Assembly: GCA_027604185.1 (NCBI GenBank)
Contig: JADGKB010000035.1
Coordinates: 54,847-118,846 of the forward strand
Reading direction: 5' to 3'
Source: Boothiomyces macroporosus
Lineage: Eukaryota > Chytridiomycota > Chytridiomycetes > Rhizophydiales > Terramycetaceae
DNA: 64,000 nt
Below the pieces are notes generated by a model that had not been told where the DNA came from, did not search any database, and worked only from the letters and a program-made list of their open reading frames with translations. Each line of letters begins with the position of its first letter. The first letter of the stretch is position 1. A program made the translations under genes and the position numbers. Below are positions 8,900 to 19,678 of the stretch, one piece after another.

Positions 8900-10534
8900 T
8901 TACTTCTTCTTTGGCTTTCCTTTTCCGGCTTTGGAAGGTTTTGGCTCTTCATTAGCTTCAAGTTTTGGATTAGATCTGCTTGATCGCCCAGTCTCCACAG
9001 GTGCAGCCTTTTCTTTCTTTGGAGCAGCTTTTTTGACAGGAGAGGTTTTTTTTGCTTCTGGTTCCTCCAAAGATTCAACTTCAGAGGCTGTTCTTTTAGC
9101 GCCCTTCTTTGATTCTTGTGGAGTAGCAGCTTTTTTTACTTCTTCCTTCTTTGGAGTAGCAGCCTTTTTTGACTTTGCATCTTCATCTTTTTTGGCGCTT
9201 GCTTTTCCGGCCGGTTTAGGTGTTTCTTCCTCTTTCTTTGGAGTAGATTTGGACTTTGGCTTTTCTTCAACCTCCTTTTTTGGGGTAGCAGCCTTTCCTT
9301 TCGCTTTTGGCTCTTCCTTCTTTGGAGTCGCTTTTCCTTTTGAATCTTGCTTTGGAGTTTCATCTACTTCTTTTTTGCCCTTTGTAGTCTTTGGTTCAGG
9401 TTTAGATGCTTCAGCATCCTTTTTTCCTTTTGTTTGTTTTGGCTTTTGTTCAGCTTCTTTTTCAGATTCAGCACCTTTCTTGGATTTGCCAGTCTTTACA
9501 GCTTCTTTAGGAGTTTCTTCTTTCTTGTCCTTGGTTTGTTTCTTGGATTCAGCTTTTTGTTCAGGCTTTCCAGGCACTGGTTTCTCTTCAACAGTTTTCG
9601 AAGCAGCTTTTTCTTGGCCCTTCTTGGCCCCTTTACCCTTCACAGCCTTTGTTTCCTTTGGTTCTTCGGCAGCCTTTTCTTTTGCTTCTGCTGCAGCTTT
9701 TCCTCTTGCACTGGATCTCACAGGTTCAGCTTTTTCAGCAGGTTTTTTAGCAGATCCTTTTTCTTTCTTGGTATCTGGTGATTCTTTTTCAGGGTGATCT
9801 TTCTTCAACTTTTTCTTTGTTGGCTCAGTTGGGAAATCAAACTCATAGTCTAATTCTTTGAGAGCTTCTGCCTTTTTAGCGTTTCTGTCCAAGGTTCGCT
9901 TCAGATTTGCCTCATGTTCTTCAGGAGTTTTAGGCTGTATTAATACAAGCTTACCTTGTTGTGTTTTTGTCGTGCAATTTTGTTTCTTGGGAGAGCCTTG
10001 AATGGACGCTCAGATCCTTTGAATAATTCTGGGTGAACTTTATCATTAGGTACTACTTGGCCTTTGTTAGTCGCCAGATTACATTTTAAAAGGTGATTGG
10101 ACAGTAAATAGTTGTTCATGGTGTCTGCGACAATTTGTGCAACCTCAGCATTTTCGAATTCAATAAATGCATAGTGCTTTGATCTACCAGTCTACGTTAG
10201 CAAAATGTACTTTTTTGCTTCTGGATAATCTAAGTCTAGTTACTGTTCCAAACTGTGAGAAGTAAGACTTCATTTCTTGTTCATAGAAACCATGAGGGAT
10301 TCTTCCAAGGTACACTACGCCTGGAAGCTCAGTTGGGTTGAGTTTTTTGCCTTTCTTTACTGCTTTCAAGTCCTTTGCCTTGATAACTGGTTGTTCATCG
10401 TCTTGATCTTCATCATCATCCTCCTCGTCATTGATATTTTGAAGCGCTTCGTTAAGTTCAGCTTCTTCGTCAACCTCTTCTTCTACTAGAGCGATTTTAT
10501 CCTTTTCGTCCACCTTTTGTTGCTTTTTGGCCAT
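8900..10534 (-). CDS. NOP15: Nop15/NIFK-like nucleolar RRM protein with a long Lys/Ala/Pro/Glu tail
   Basis: 531 residues after introns 10192-10210 and 9935-9954 (19, 20 nt). An acidic N-terminus (residues about 10-55) precedes an RRM with [11 protein letters not shown] (RNP2) and HYAFIEF (RNP1), then the [12 protein letters not shown] block and the HPELFKG and basic segment typical of NIFK/Nop15, which act in 60S pre-rRNA processing. From about residue 230 the protein changes into some 300 residues of low-complexity KKE, TPKKE and AKGKG repeats like a histone H1 tail. Yeast Nop15 lacks such an extension. The tail stays in one open frame and ends in KPKKK. Start at 10534 is the first ATG of the acidic segment. 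Confidence 0.88.
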
Positions 10535-10684
10535 TTGTCCACTTTAAAAAAAAAAGAAAAAAAGAGTACGCGTCTATAAAATACCCGCAAGATAAATAAT
10601 CGTGATCGGTTCAATAGTATTTACAAGATATGTAATCATGAGGACGATCTATGTGCAAATGCACCGCCCGTAAAACAAATGTAT

Positions 10685-11182
10685 TCAAGTGCTGGAATTT
10701 CCTTTATTGAAAGCGTCAATCCACTCCTGTGGAATAGTAATCTTTTGCTTCTTTCCATGATCATAGCTAACGATAATGCTTTCTGCGTCTGCCACTACCA
10801 CCTCTCTCTCCAATGAAACCATTCTGCACCGCTGTATGAATCTGTCTTTTCCTATATTATCCACTGTAGTAGCCAGAACTATATGATCAGGATATTTGGC
10901 CAAGTTGCGGTAGTGCATAGTAATTGATTTTACAATTGGACCTTTCCCTTTCCCATCCAAAAATCCTTTATAGTCTTGTTCATTCATAAATGGTTTCATT
11001 ACTTGTTCAAAGTAAGATATTCTTCCGGTTTCAAAATATCTTAGCAGCAGCACGTTGGATATGCTACCAGTTTTCTACGGTTATGAAATGATTACATCCA
11101 TTTCGCCCCAGTGAACAGGTAATATTTTTACCGCAGGATAGCCTTTGATCAATTCCCTAATAGCTGCTGTTAATTTGGTCAT
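10685..11182 (-). CDS. Hotdog-fold acyl-CoA thioesterase (4HBT family)
   Basis: 158 residues after a 21-nt intron at 11075-11095. The spliced junction rebuilds HWGEMDKTGSISNVLLLRYF, the counterpart of the W-x-D-M-D-x-x-x-H-V-N-N motif of 4-hydroxybenzoyl-CoA thioesterase-like proteins, followed by a FETGRISYFEQ helix. The usual His-Val-Asn is Ile-Ser-Asn here, so activity is not assured. No targeting signal is obvious. The substrate cannot be read from sequence. It is divergent from the heat-shock factor gene (110 bp between starts as drawn). Confidence 0.72.
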
Positions 11183-11291
11183 CTTTATTTCCGCAGTTGA
11201 AAAAAAAGTCTAATGAAACATTAAATGGAAATCAAGTTTGCCGCAACTAGTGAACTGCAGCAAATATCTCATTACTCCTGCACATAGCAGA

Positions 11292-12820
11292 ATGCCGCAT
11301 CATAATTACTCATCAAATGTATATGACCAGGAGAGATGTGAAAGATCTGTTTATTTTACCAGGCAACTAGATCAGCAGACTCTAGAGATCAAGGGTGGTA
11401 GTCCATTGACTAGTAGGAATATTTCTGTGGGGCATTTAGTCCATAAATTGCTTGCGACTTGCCAAATTTTTCCACCTCAGTGTGGCATCCGAATGACAAA
11501 ACTTTCAAAAACAAAAAAACCTTCCAAAATGAAAGGAGAGACAGACCAGAATTTACAGCAGATGATACTGCAACAACTCTTGCAACAGCAGCAAACCAAG
11601 AAGAAGCCTTCAAGGCCAATCCCTGCATTTTTGAACAAGCTATACAAGTAAAAATTTCTAACAATAGCATGGTTAACGACCCTGAAACAGACAAATACAT
11701 CCGCTGGTCTCCTAGCAATGAGTCCTTTATTGTACCTAACCAGGATGACTTTTCAAGAGAAGTGCTGCCAAGGTTTTTCAAACACAACAATTTTACTTCG
11801 TTCATTAGACAGCTCAATATGTATGGGTTCCATAAAATACCGAACGTTCAACAGGGTTCATTACTGTCGGGAAGTCAATCAGAAATATGGGAATTCTCCA
11901 ATGAAAACTTTAAGAAAGATCGGCCAGATTTACTGGAAATGGTGATGAGAAGAAAACATGTACATGAAGAGCCAAAAGATGAAAAAGTGGATATTGGCAG
12001 TTTAGTGATGGAGATGTCTCAAATAAAAAGGCAACAGCTCAATATCTCGAACCAGCTGCAAAAAATCCAAAGGGAAAACCAAGCAATGTGGTCGCAGTCA
12101 CTGCAGTTACAGCAACAGTATGCCAAGCAGAAAGACACTATTGACAAGATCCTTGAATTTCTGGCCCAAGTCTTTTCTGGAAAGAAATTGGAGAGTGCAG
12201 ACACAAAGAAAAGAAAATTGATATTGGAAGACACTAGTGATTTGGATGGTAAGTTGGAGCTCATGTTAGAAGTCTTAAATCACGACTCTGCAGTTGCTTC
12301 TCAGGACCAGGGAAAACTCATCTCCAGTTTGATGCAACTCCCAAATCAATCTTCATTGCCATTAATCAGTAACGTTCCTCAGGCCAAAATCGATACCAGT
12401 AACGTGCTCGCTAATCAAGTCTCAAATATTATTACATCTAATAATCTACCAGTTAATATTCAACAGCCACTTGACCAATTCTCAATCCCAAAAGTCGAGC
12501 CAACCTTTAACTTTGATCCTAACTTCAATACTCAAAACGTTGCAGAAGACATTGATTTGCTTCAAGATCAAATCTATGGACTAGCGCCTTTGGTGGGCAT
12601 CGATCCTGCCCAAGATTTGCACGATTGGAACTTGGAAAACCTGAATCTTTCAAAGCAAATCCAAGGATCCTCTGACGATCATCAAGCTTTGTTGCAATTG
12701 ATGGAGAATGCGAATAAACCAGGAGAAATTACACCAGTGGATACTAAAACCCAAAAAAGAAAGATTGAAGAAACGAAAAGTCCTGAATTGGATTTCGATG
12801 ATTTCTTTAATGATGTTTGA
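11292..12820 (+). CDS. HSF1: Heat shock transcription factor (HSF)
   Basis: 502 residues with one 20-nt intron at 11648-11667. The intron splits the first helix of the HSF DNA-binding domain (FLNKLY joined to NMVNDPE). The domain continues with IRWS, VLPRFFKHNNFTSFIRQLNM, YGFHK and the IWEFSNENFKKDRPDLL block. A Gln-rich heptad-repeat trimerisation region follows (about residues 240-300), then an acidic, Asn/Gln-rich C-terminus ending DFDDFFNDV, likely an activation region. The N-terminus before the domain is uncertain: the ATG at 11292 gives about 108 residues ahead of it, and later in-frame ATGs near 11494 are possible. HSF binds nGAAn repeats as a trimer. Confidence 0.93.
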
Positions 12821-12888
12821 TTCCTTCAATAAAATATTTACAAATTTCAAGTCCTCCTCCAAGTGGAAATTTGGCCGTTATTTTTTTC

Positions 12889-13452
12889 ATGCACAGGATA
12901 CTATCAACCTCAGTTCGACGATATTCCACAAAGCTGTTTGTATCAAATTTAAGCCCGCTAACAACTGAACAATCGCTATACAAAACATTCGACAACTACG
13001 GTGACTTGAAATCAGTTGAGCTCAAACCACCAAGCAACTTTCAAACCCCAACACCATACGCAATAATCGATTACAGCTCTCCAGAAGAAGCGCAAAAAGC
13101 AATAAAGATGCTACCTACGCATACGCTAGATCGCCATCCAATTATATGCAGTAAACCAAAATCAACGGTATACGATTGGAAACTGGTAGGCAGAGACCAC
13201 CATACCAAGGTATACGTCAGCAGTCAAGGTATGAATCAGGAAAAACTAAGAGAATTGGCGAATGGGTATGGGACAGTGAAATCAATGATGGTACGATTTC
13301 CATGGCAAAGAAAGAAGACTGGAACTGGAATTGTTGAGTTTGAAAGAAAGGTTGATGCTGATAGGGCCGCTGTTGGATTGAACTACTCTGAACTAGACGG
13401 TAACTTTATTCAAGTGCAAAAGTTACAAAATGAATACCAAATAATAAATTAA
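12889..13452 (+). CDS. Mitochondrial RNA-binding protein with two RRM-like domains
   Basis: Intronless, 187 residues. The start MHRILSTSVRRYSTK looks like a mitochondrial presequence. The first RRM has KLFVSNLSP (RNP2) and TPYAIIDYSS (RNP1-like); the second, more divergent one has KVYVSSQG and TGTGIVEF. Specific function is not recognisable; candidates are mitochondrial mRNA processing or translation factors. The ATG at 12889 was preferred over an upstream in-frame ATG because it gives the presequence and clears the HSF stop by 68 bp. An AATAAA overlaps the last codons. The gene converges on the SDR gene with 15 bp between stops. Confidence 0.7.
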   Translation: MHRILSTSVRRYSTKLFVSNLSPLTTEQSLYKTFDNYGDLKSVELKPPSNFQTPTPYAIIDYSSPEEAQKAIKMLPTHTLDRHPIICSKPKSTVYDWKLVGRDHHTKVYVSSQGMNQEKLRELANGYGTVKSMMVRFPWQRKKTGTGIVEFERKVDADRAAVGLNYSELDGNFIQVQKLQNEYQIIN

Positions 13453-13467
13453 TACACTAATTTCAAT

Positions 13468-14564
13468 TTATTGAGCAGATTGGTTGACCAGTACTTGGTA
13501 CGCGAGATCGAGCACTCTGTCAGAGAATACCCACCCGAAAAGCCTTGTAAGTTTGGAGTCTATTCCAACCAAATATCTGGATTTCGGGGTTTCGCTTGTA
13601 AGTGCGTGCACAATAGCCCTTGTTGCTACACTCGCTTCCACAGTATGTTCTTTAGTTTCTTTGTCTATTATAGAGACGCTCTTGACCAGTGGCTTGTACA
13701 GAGTTTCTTGTTTTGGTGTAAAATTAGTAGAATTTCTCTTTGTTTCAACAATTGGTCTAGAAAAATTCGAACTGGTATCAACGGCTCCGTAGATAATCAG
13801 CGATACTGAAATGCCAAATCGGAATACTTCATTTCTAAGTGTATGAGTAGCATTTTCCAATGCTTGCTTTGAAGCGGAATAAACACCATGTATTGGACTG
13901 GCGATCATCGTGTTTGCTGAAGATAGATTGATCACTCTGCCTCTACTTTCACGAAGTAGATCCATGAACGCACTAATAACCGCAAATGGCCCAACAGTGT
14001 TAACTTGTAATATATGTGTCCAGTCTTGAGCACTGATAGTTTCCAGCGGACCATCAAATGGCATCCCAACACAATTGATAATCCCAACCAACTGTCTCTC
14101 CCGTTCTGGGGCTTGTGAAAAGTTGTGCAAGACAGTTTGCACCGCATGTTGAATATGGTTCTGATTAGTCACGTCCAGCAGTAACGGAATCAGTCTATGA
14201 TGATTTTTAGGCGAAATAAAAGTCTTTAATCGGTGCGCATCAGGTAAAGCGTTTACTCCCGCAAACACAGTGTAGCCCTGCTCTGCTAATTGAATCGCTA
14301 CTGAACCTCTACAGTCAACAAGACTTACCCTATAGCAGAGGATGCACCGGTGATAAGGACAGATCCGTGGTCATAGGATATAAACTTCAAATCGTATCCA
14401 ACGAGGGAAAATAGAAATACTTGGAGATTGTTGAACATGTATTCCAAGGCTTCAACGATAATCAAGATATCTGTGGTTGGTAAAATTGAATAGACTTTGG
14501 ATGTGATCCATATGAGAGGAGAAAATAAGAGGTACAGAAAAGAGTATGAGGAATTTCTTGCCAT
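13468..14564 (-). CDS. Membrane-anchored short-chain dehydrogenase/reductase
   Basis: 358 residues after a 20-nt intron at 14309-14328. An N-terminal hydrophobic stretch (SFLYLLFSPLIW and a second around residue 40-55) suggests ER or lipid-droplet anchoring. The Rossmann motif TGASSAIGGSVA is completed by splicing. Catalytic Ser in NLSSANT and Tyr/Lys in YSASK are present. The usual NNAG is NCVG. The layout resembles 17-beta-HSD/retinol dehydrogenase-like SDRs acting on lipids or steroids; the substrate is not predictable. The stop TAA lies in AATAAA. Confidence 0.85.
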
Positions 14565-14890
14565 AGGAAAGTTTTGAATGGCTGAAATTAAAAGTCATGT
14601 GATTCTCATTCAACTCTCATTCAATTCAAATGACATTAAATAACAAAGTCAACTATTTATAGAATGAATGGGTAGTCCTATTTCTTTTCAGACCTGCTCA
14701 ATATCCATTCAAATTGCGCTTTTTTGCTGTCTCACGGCAGTTTGAATTCCTTGAATACTGACTCGGAATTCGATTCCGCTAGCTGGGTGCGGTTATAATA
14801 ATACCGTTTTACCCAGGTAATAATGATTCCAAGCTGCTCTGCAGCAAGTGGTGATGATCCAATTTTTCAACATTTTTTTTTCACTCGAAA
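14565..14890. promoter_or_regulatory. Divergent promoter region SDR / TOM40
   Basis: 326 bp between two start codons with no open frame I would defend. It contains short direct repeats of CATTCAA near 14607-14630. No specific factor site is recognised. Confidence 0.4.
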
Positions 14891-16027
14891 ATGTCTTTAT
14901 TGCAAGAAATATTGGATAAATTACATGCGGCTAGAGCAGAGTTACAATCGCCTGGAACCTACGAAGGATTGCACCGAGAAGCTACAGGTTAGCCAATGTT
15001 AATTTAGGAATCTTCCCAGTCAACTACATGATTGACGGTGCCAAATTCGATTTGACTTCAATTCACAGCCAAAACTTTCAAACCACTCATTCGTTGGAAT
15101 GGGGATCAAACCCACAAAAACCAGCCTCCTACAATTTTGGAGCAATGTTCGGAACTAATCAAATGGCTTTACATGGAATGGTCGACGGCCAAGGTAATTT
15201 AAGAGCTCGTGGTCAATACAACTGGATTGAACAAACTGAAGAGCAACAAGAACAAAAATTCTCTTCCATTTCAAAAATACAAGCGCAGTTAGCCACCAAT
15301 TCACCTCAATCAGCTGTTGTTTTGGAACAAGAAATTACTGGAAAGGATTACTCTATTTCATTGAAAGCAGTAAATGCAAACCCAGCAGATGTCCCGCCAT
15401 CATGGGCACCTGGACAGCCTTCAGTAACTGGTATTTTCTCTGCATCTTATTTGCAATCTATTACTAAATCAATTGCACTTGGTGTAGAATGGACTTTACA
15501 AAGACCATACCCAGATACTATTGAGCCAGCCACCTCCTTTGCTTTTAGATATGCGCCTCCACCTTCTGCTTTACCATTACCAACCACCCTTCCAGCCGGA
15601 TCCACCGAATCACCTTACCAACCAGTTAATCCAAAGGATCCTACTGAAATATTTACTGCAACCTATGTACCAGCTGCTGGTATGTTACACTCTTCATACT
15701 GGAGAAAATTGAACCAACGCTTGGAAGTTGGCACTGAAATCCAATGTCTCTTGACCCCATTCTCAAAGGGTGAGCCTGGCCGCAGAGAAGGTAAATAGTG
15801 TTTAAATTTAGCCGTCGCTTCTATTGGTTTCAAGTTAGATACAGTATACGCTACCATCCGCGCTGCAGTTGAAACTACTGGTAAAATCGCAACTGTTCTT
15901 GAAGAAAAAATTGCCCCAGGGCTTTCCTTCCAAGTAAGCAATATCTAACAAATAGTTGAACGGTGAAATCGATTATGCCAAAGGCGGTGCTGGTCGTGTC
16001 GGGTTTGGGTTCACATTTGAACAATAA
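14891..16027 (+). CDS. TOM40: Tom40, mitochondrial outer-membrane import channel
   Basis: 357 residues after introns 14988-15007, 15791-15811 and 15934-15955 (20, 21, 22 nt). Family blocks are clear: YEGLHREAT, GIFPVNYMIDGAKFDL, THSLEWGS, and a C-terminal strand that ends in the GRVGFGFTFEQ beta-signal. Tom40 is the 19-stranded porin-like barrel through which nearly all nuclear-coded mitochondrial proteins pass. Length matches fungal Tom40 (about 350-390). The second intron contains an early in-frame stop, so the open frame without splicing is truncated. Confidence 0.95.
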
Positions 16028-16127
16028 GGTGTCGGTTTATATGTATTTATATAAATTCTATAAATCAATAATAGCGTTTTCATTTATATCTTTATTCGAT
16101 CTTGAAAAAATTAAATTCAAGTATTTT

Positions 16128-17795
16128 TTACATTGTCAAATAGCTACTATCCAACTGTCTTCTTTTCCCAAATTCCTGGACTCTTTTGAAAAAATTACCC
16201 GCATTCTTTTGCAACAATTTGCTCCCACTCTTTCTATGATTTATATCTAACCCAACAGATCTCAAATGATCCAATACCGCACCTGCACCCAGCACATAAG
16301 GCTCGTGTGATTTTACGTATTCCCAAGCTACCTCCAACTGTTTAATCTCGCCTGGATGCAACACAAGAATTAATTCGCCTTGGGTTTTCCCGTCTGGTGA
16401 ACGAACTCTATCTGCCAAATCGCCAGCCAAAAACGATTCCTTCATTTCACCTCCAGGCATTTGTGCACAAAACCGTGTTCCATAAGGTGAGTGTCTGGAC
16501 AATCCTTTTATTCTTAATCCTTGTGTCAGCCCTTCTCGTCCTTTTCTCAGCACCGGTTGTGGATTTTCAATTACAGTGCTGTTATTAACTGGCGTTTCTT
16601 TTTTAACAAGTGGTTTTTTATACACTTTTTGTTGAGGTTTTTTTCTCGTGTATATTTGCTCATCCTGCGAATCTTCCATATCTATGTCCATCGAATCATC
16701 AGTTTGGTCAGCTTGAGCTTCAGGTTCTGGGCTTGGTTCAGGTTCGACGACGCTTGACCAGTCAAATGTCTCGGCAGCTTTGCTAAAGTATTCTACTTGA
16801 TCTTTACGAGCCACCACCATGTTTTTAAGCAGTTCGGTATAAAATGACCCCTTTTGCCATTTTGGACGGGACCAGTCTACCTCCCTTTGGGCATCTAGTT
16901 CTTCCTGGGCTTCGTCACGCCTGATCTGTTCTTGCAATTCAATCTCCATCTTTTCATCTTTCTCTAAATCTTGTTCTATGGATTCCCACAGCTCTTGTTC
17001 ATCAACCTCCTCAATGTCATTTTCTACTACTTCAATTTGCTTCTTGGCCTTTTTTCTCAATGAGCCTAAAATTGTAGCTGCTTGATTCACTTCAGGCTCT
17101 ACGACTGGCTTATGCGTTGGAGTGCAATTCACAAATTCAGATACAATCGGATGATTGATTCTCCTGGCGTGTTCCATCATACGTTTGAAAAAGTTACTTG
17201 CATTTCTTTGCAGCAAGAACACACCATCCCCTTTGCGATAATCAAAATCGCATTTCATTTCTTTTAAATGGTTTAAAACTTCCGAAGGGCCAGGTTTAGG
17301 TAGATTTCGTTTGATTTGATTCTCGTAGAACGCTAGAGCAGTTTCTAGTTGGAACAGTTCGCCCTCGTGAGTAACAAGAACCAGGTCCACCCTGCAGCCT
17401 CTGCCATTCTTTTGACGGGCTCTATTTGCTAAATCGCCGGCGATATGGCTGGTTTTCAATTGGCCATCACGCATATTTGCAGCAAATCTGGTGCCATATG
17501 GAGCGTATCGTGATATTCCCTGTCTGTATTCTCCGCCAGTTCTACTCTTGCTGTATTGAAATGAATTTTCGAGAGGGCTGGTGGAATCCATGTCACCAAA
17601 CTTCCTCTTGTTTGAATCTATAGAGCTACTTGAATCAGTCTGCAAGTCAATTGATGTTGGTATAGAAGCGGATGATTTCAGTATCGATTCAGAAGAAATT
17701 TCGCATTCGTCTGGAACTAGCGTAGTACATGAGAGTATTTGTTCCAGACTTGGTGTTGCTTTAGGATGCGGCGATACTGTTTGGTCAGAATTCAT
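16128..17795 (-). CDS. Protein of unknown family with a duplicated ~115-residue domain
   Basis: Intronless, 555 residues, not recognised. Two copies of one domain are visible: copy A about residues 88-210 and copy B about 432-548. Shared blocks in order are GISRYAPYGTRF / GLSRHSPYGTRF, AGDLANR / AGDLADR, an LxLVxHxGE stretch, a helix QLExAxxYxxxxxxxLxxGxxxxLxHL, and LLQRNASNFFKR / LLQKNAGNFFKR. The linker is acidic (EEVDEQELWESIEQDL) with basic KKP patches, which suggests a nuclear protein. The N-terminus is Ser/Thr-rich. Basic ends of both copies could contact nucleic acid, but this is inference. Confidence 0.8.
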   Translation of the reverse strand: MNSDQTVSPHPKATPSLEQILSCTTLVPDECEISSESILKSSASIPTSIDLQTDSSSSIDSNKRKFGDMDSTSPLENSFQYSKSRTGGEYRQGISRYAPYGTRFAANMRDGQLKTSHIAGDLANRARQKNGRGCRVDLVLVTHEGELFQLETALAFYENQIKRNLPKPGPSEVLNHLKEMKCDFDYRKGDGVFLLQRNASNFFKRMMEHARRINHPIVSEFVNCTPTHKPVVEPEVNQAATILGSLRKKAKKQIEVVENDIEEVDEQELWESIEQDLEKDEKMEIELQEQIRRDEAQEELDAQREVDWSRPKWQKGSFYTELLKNMVVARKDQVEYFSKAAETFDWSSVVEPEPSPEPEAQADQTDDSMDIDMEDSQDEQIYTRKKPQQKVYKKPLVKKETPVNNSTVIENPQPVLRKGREGLTQGLRIKGLSRHSPYGTRFCAQMPGGEMKESFLAGDLADRVRSPDGKTQGELILVLHPGEIKQLEVAWEYVKSHEPYVLGAGAVLDHLRSVGLDINHRKSGSKLLQKNAGNFFKRVQEFGKRRQLDSSYLTM

Positions 17796-18127
17796 AGCTG
17801 GTCGTTAGAGATTAAAAGTTGAAGAGTAGATATCGGAAGTTTATTGGAATGCCGTCATGCCTATTGTATGTTAAACGTCATCAGCACTAACGTGTCCTTC
17901 ATTGTATATTCGAGTCGATACTGAACATGCTTCAATAGAAGAGAATAAAGTAAATGGATGAAAATTTTCAATCGAATACCAATCAACAACAGTGATTCAT
18001 CGTTTCCAACGCGCTTTACAAGTCAATATTGCTATTCTCACAGTTTATCCTCAAACAATGGTTTAAAAGGCCAATGGCTTGTGAAAGATTGAATATATAA
18101 TATAAAGGATTATATTCGGACTGGTTG
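17796..18127. promoter_or_regulatory. Intergenic region upstream of the duplicated-domain gene
   Basis: 332 bp between the start of the preceding minus-strand gene and the COX15 stop. AT-rich, no open frame or structured RNA that I can support. Confidence 0.35.
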
Positions 18128-19548
18128 TTATCTAATTACTCGAAGAGTGTGGATTAACCACATAGCAACAGTTAACAAAGTCAACGACCCACCCTGATGG
18201 GCAGCGGCTAGCGGAATTGGAACAAAGTAGATCAATGTTGAAATTCCAAGTCCCACTTGAATCGCGCATACAGCCATCATCAAATTGCTTGCTATTCTAG
18301 TGTGTCTGCTAGTTCTAATAGTCTTGGAGGCTAAAAATAGAGTTGTAACTAATGAGGCTGTGGTAACGGCTAAAACTCTGTGATTGAACTGTACTGCAGA
18401 AGGGTTCTTGATTAAATTTTCCCACCTATCATAAGCTGAAATTTACCACTCCATTGGCGCAGGGTTTTGGAAAGATTTGGTAGAGTATGCCCACATATCA
18501 GAAGGAACGAAACCTTCTCCCATGTACGGGAATTCATTGTAAATCAGACCTGCATCCAATCCAGCTACCCACGCTCCGGAAATAGCGGTAGCAAAAATAA
18601 ATCCAGCAACTACAACAGAGAACCACTTTAGTTTTGTATGCCGGACTTCCTTTAAAAACGGAGACATGTTTTTAAACTCGTTTTGTTTTAAAATTTCAAA
18701 ACCAGTTGTAAGCATGGTCATATAAATTACAAATGCAGAAGCCAAGTGCGCAGAGAGCCAAAAGTGGTTTACTCTTGGGACTTGCTTATTTTCAATAATA
18801 TCGTCTCCCAGTCCAGATTTAACCTACTATTAGAATTGTGCAACCATAAACCACCCTAGTACACCCTGCGACCCAATCATAGTAGCAACAAGCAAAGATC
18901 GTGCTCTAATCTTTTTGGTCATATAACCCCGAGAAGCAAAGTAAAGACCAGGAATGATGAAAAATAACCCGATTCTACGTTAATAAAGATGTACGCTCTA
19001 CCCCACATTCTGTGCGCCCATTCAAAGTAAAAAATAGTTTTGAATTCATCCAAGCTAATGTTATGATTGAGTAATTTGTATTCCGGAAACTGTTTGTACT
19101 TTTCAAATTCTTCAATCCATTCCTCTTCATTGATTGGGGGTTTCATTCCTTTAATTAGATTCCATTCGACTATAGATAATCCGCTTTCAGTGAGTCGAGT
19201 TACTCCGCCAAGGATTACTATTCCAAAAACAAGAAATGCAGAGGTGAGATACCAGTAAGCAACAATTCGCTTTGAGGGTTCATTCTCTTCAGTCTTTTCA
19301 AATTTAGTTTCAGCCTTCAATTCCTCTGGTTTCTTTATTTCAATGGTGGTTGAAAGTTTTCTTGGGCTGAAAACCTCGTTCCATTTGGATTCAAAGCTAG
19401 TCAGTCGTTTAGCGAACGATATATTTCTATTAAATAGCGGCCGGTATTGAGTTGGTTTGAGTAATTTCAATGGGGAATATAATCCCAATCTCTTTAGTAG
19501 CATTGGCAAGCTGTTTTCAAAGTGAAAAAATTTAGGGTTATGCCGCAT
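18128..19548 (-). CDS. COX15: Cox15, heme A synthase
   Basis: Inner-membrane enzyme that oxidises heme O to heme A for cytochrome oxidase. 452 residues after introns 18975-18994, 18824-18844 and 18426-18446 (20, 21, 21 nt). A long N-terminus with Arg-rich presequence is followed by TM1 with [14 protein letters not shown], the [10 protein letters not shown] heme-ligand region, [12 protein letters not shown] (rebuilt by splicing), the AHL block with its His, a FNHRVLA block and the terminal HQGGSLTLL block. All four conserved histidines can be found. Length is normal for fungal Cox15. Confidence 0.95.
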
Positions 19549-19678
19549 ATGAAGATTAACAATTACTCAGAAGATAAATTATGGTATCGTTCCAGTAGAA
19601 ATGCACAGTGCATTGCGGAGCGCTGAATCCAGCCGGTAGAAAGACGGCAACAGAAAACGTAATTCCAATATCGCAATT

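Noticed and set aside
8931..9797. Long plus-strand open frame of 288 codons
   Set aside because: It is the antisense of the Lys/Ala/Glu-rich Nop15 tail; its Phe/Ser-only composition is what that repeat yields in reverse.
11459..11700. Alternative frame running through the HSF intron from an ATG at 11459
   Set aside because: The other frame contains the HSF helix FLNKLY and joins through a standard 20-nt intron; this one has no family match before the joint.
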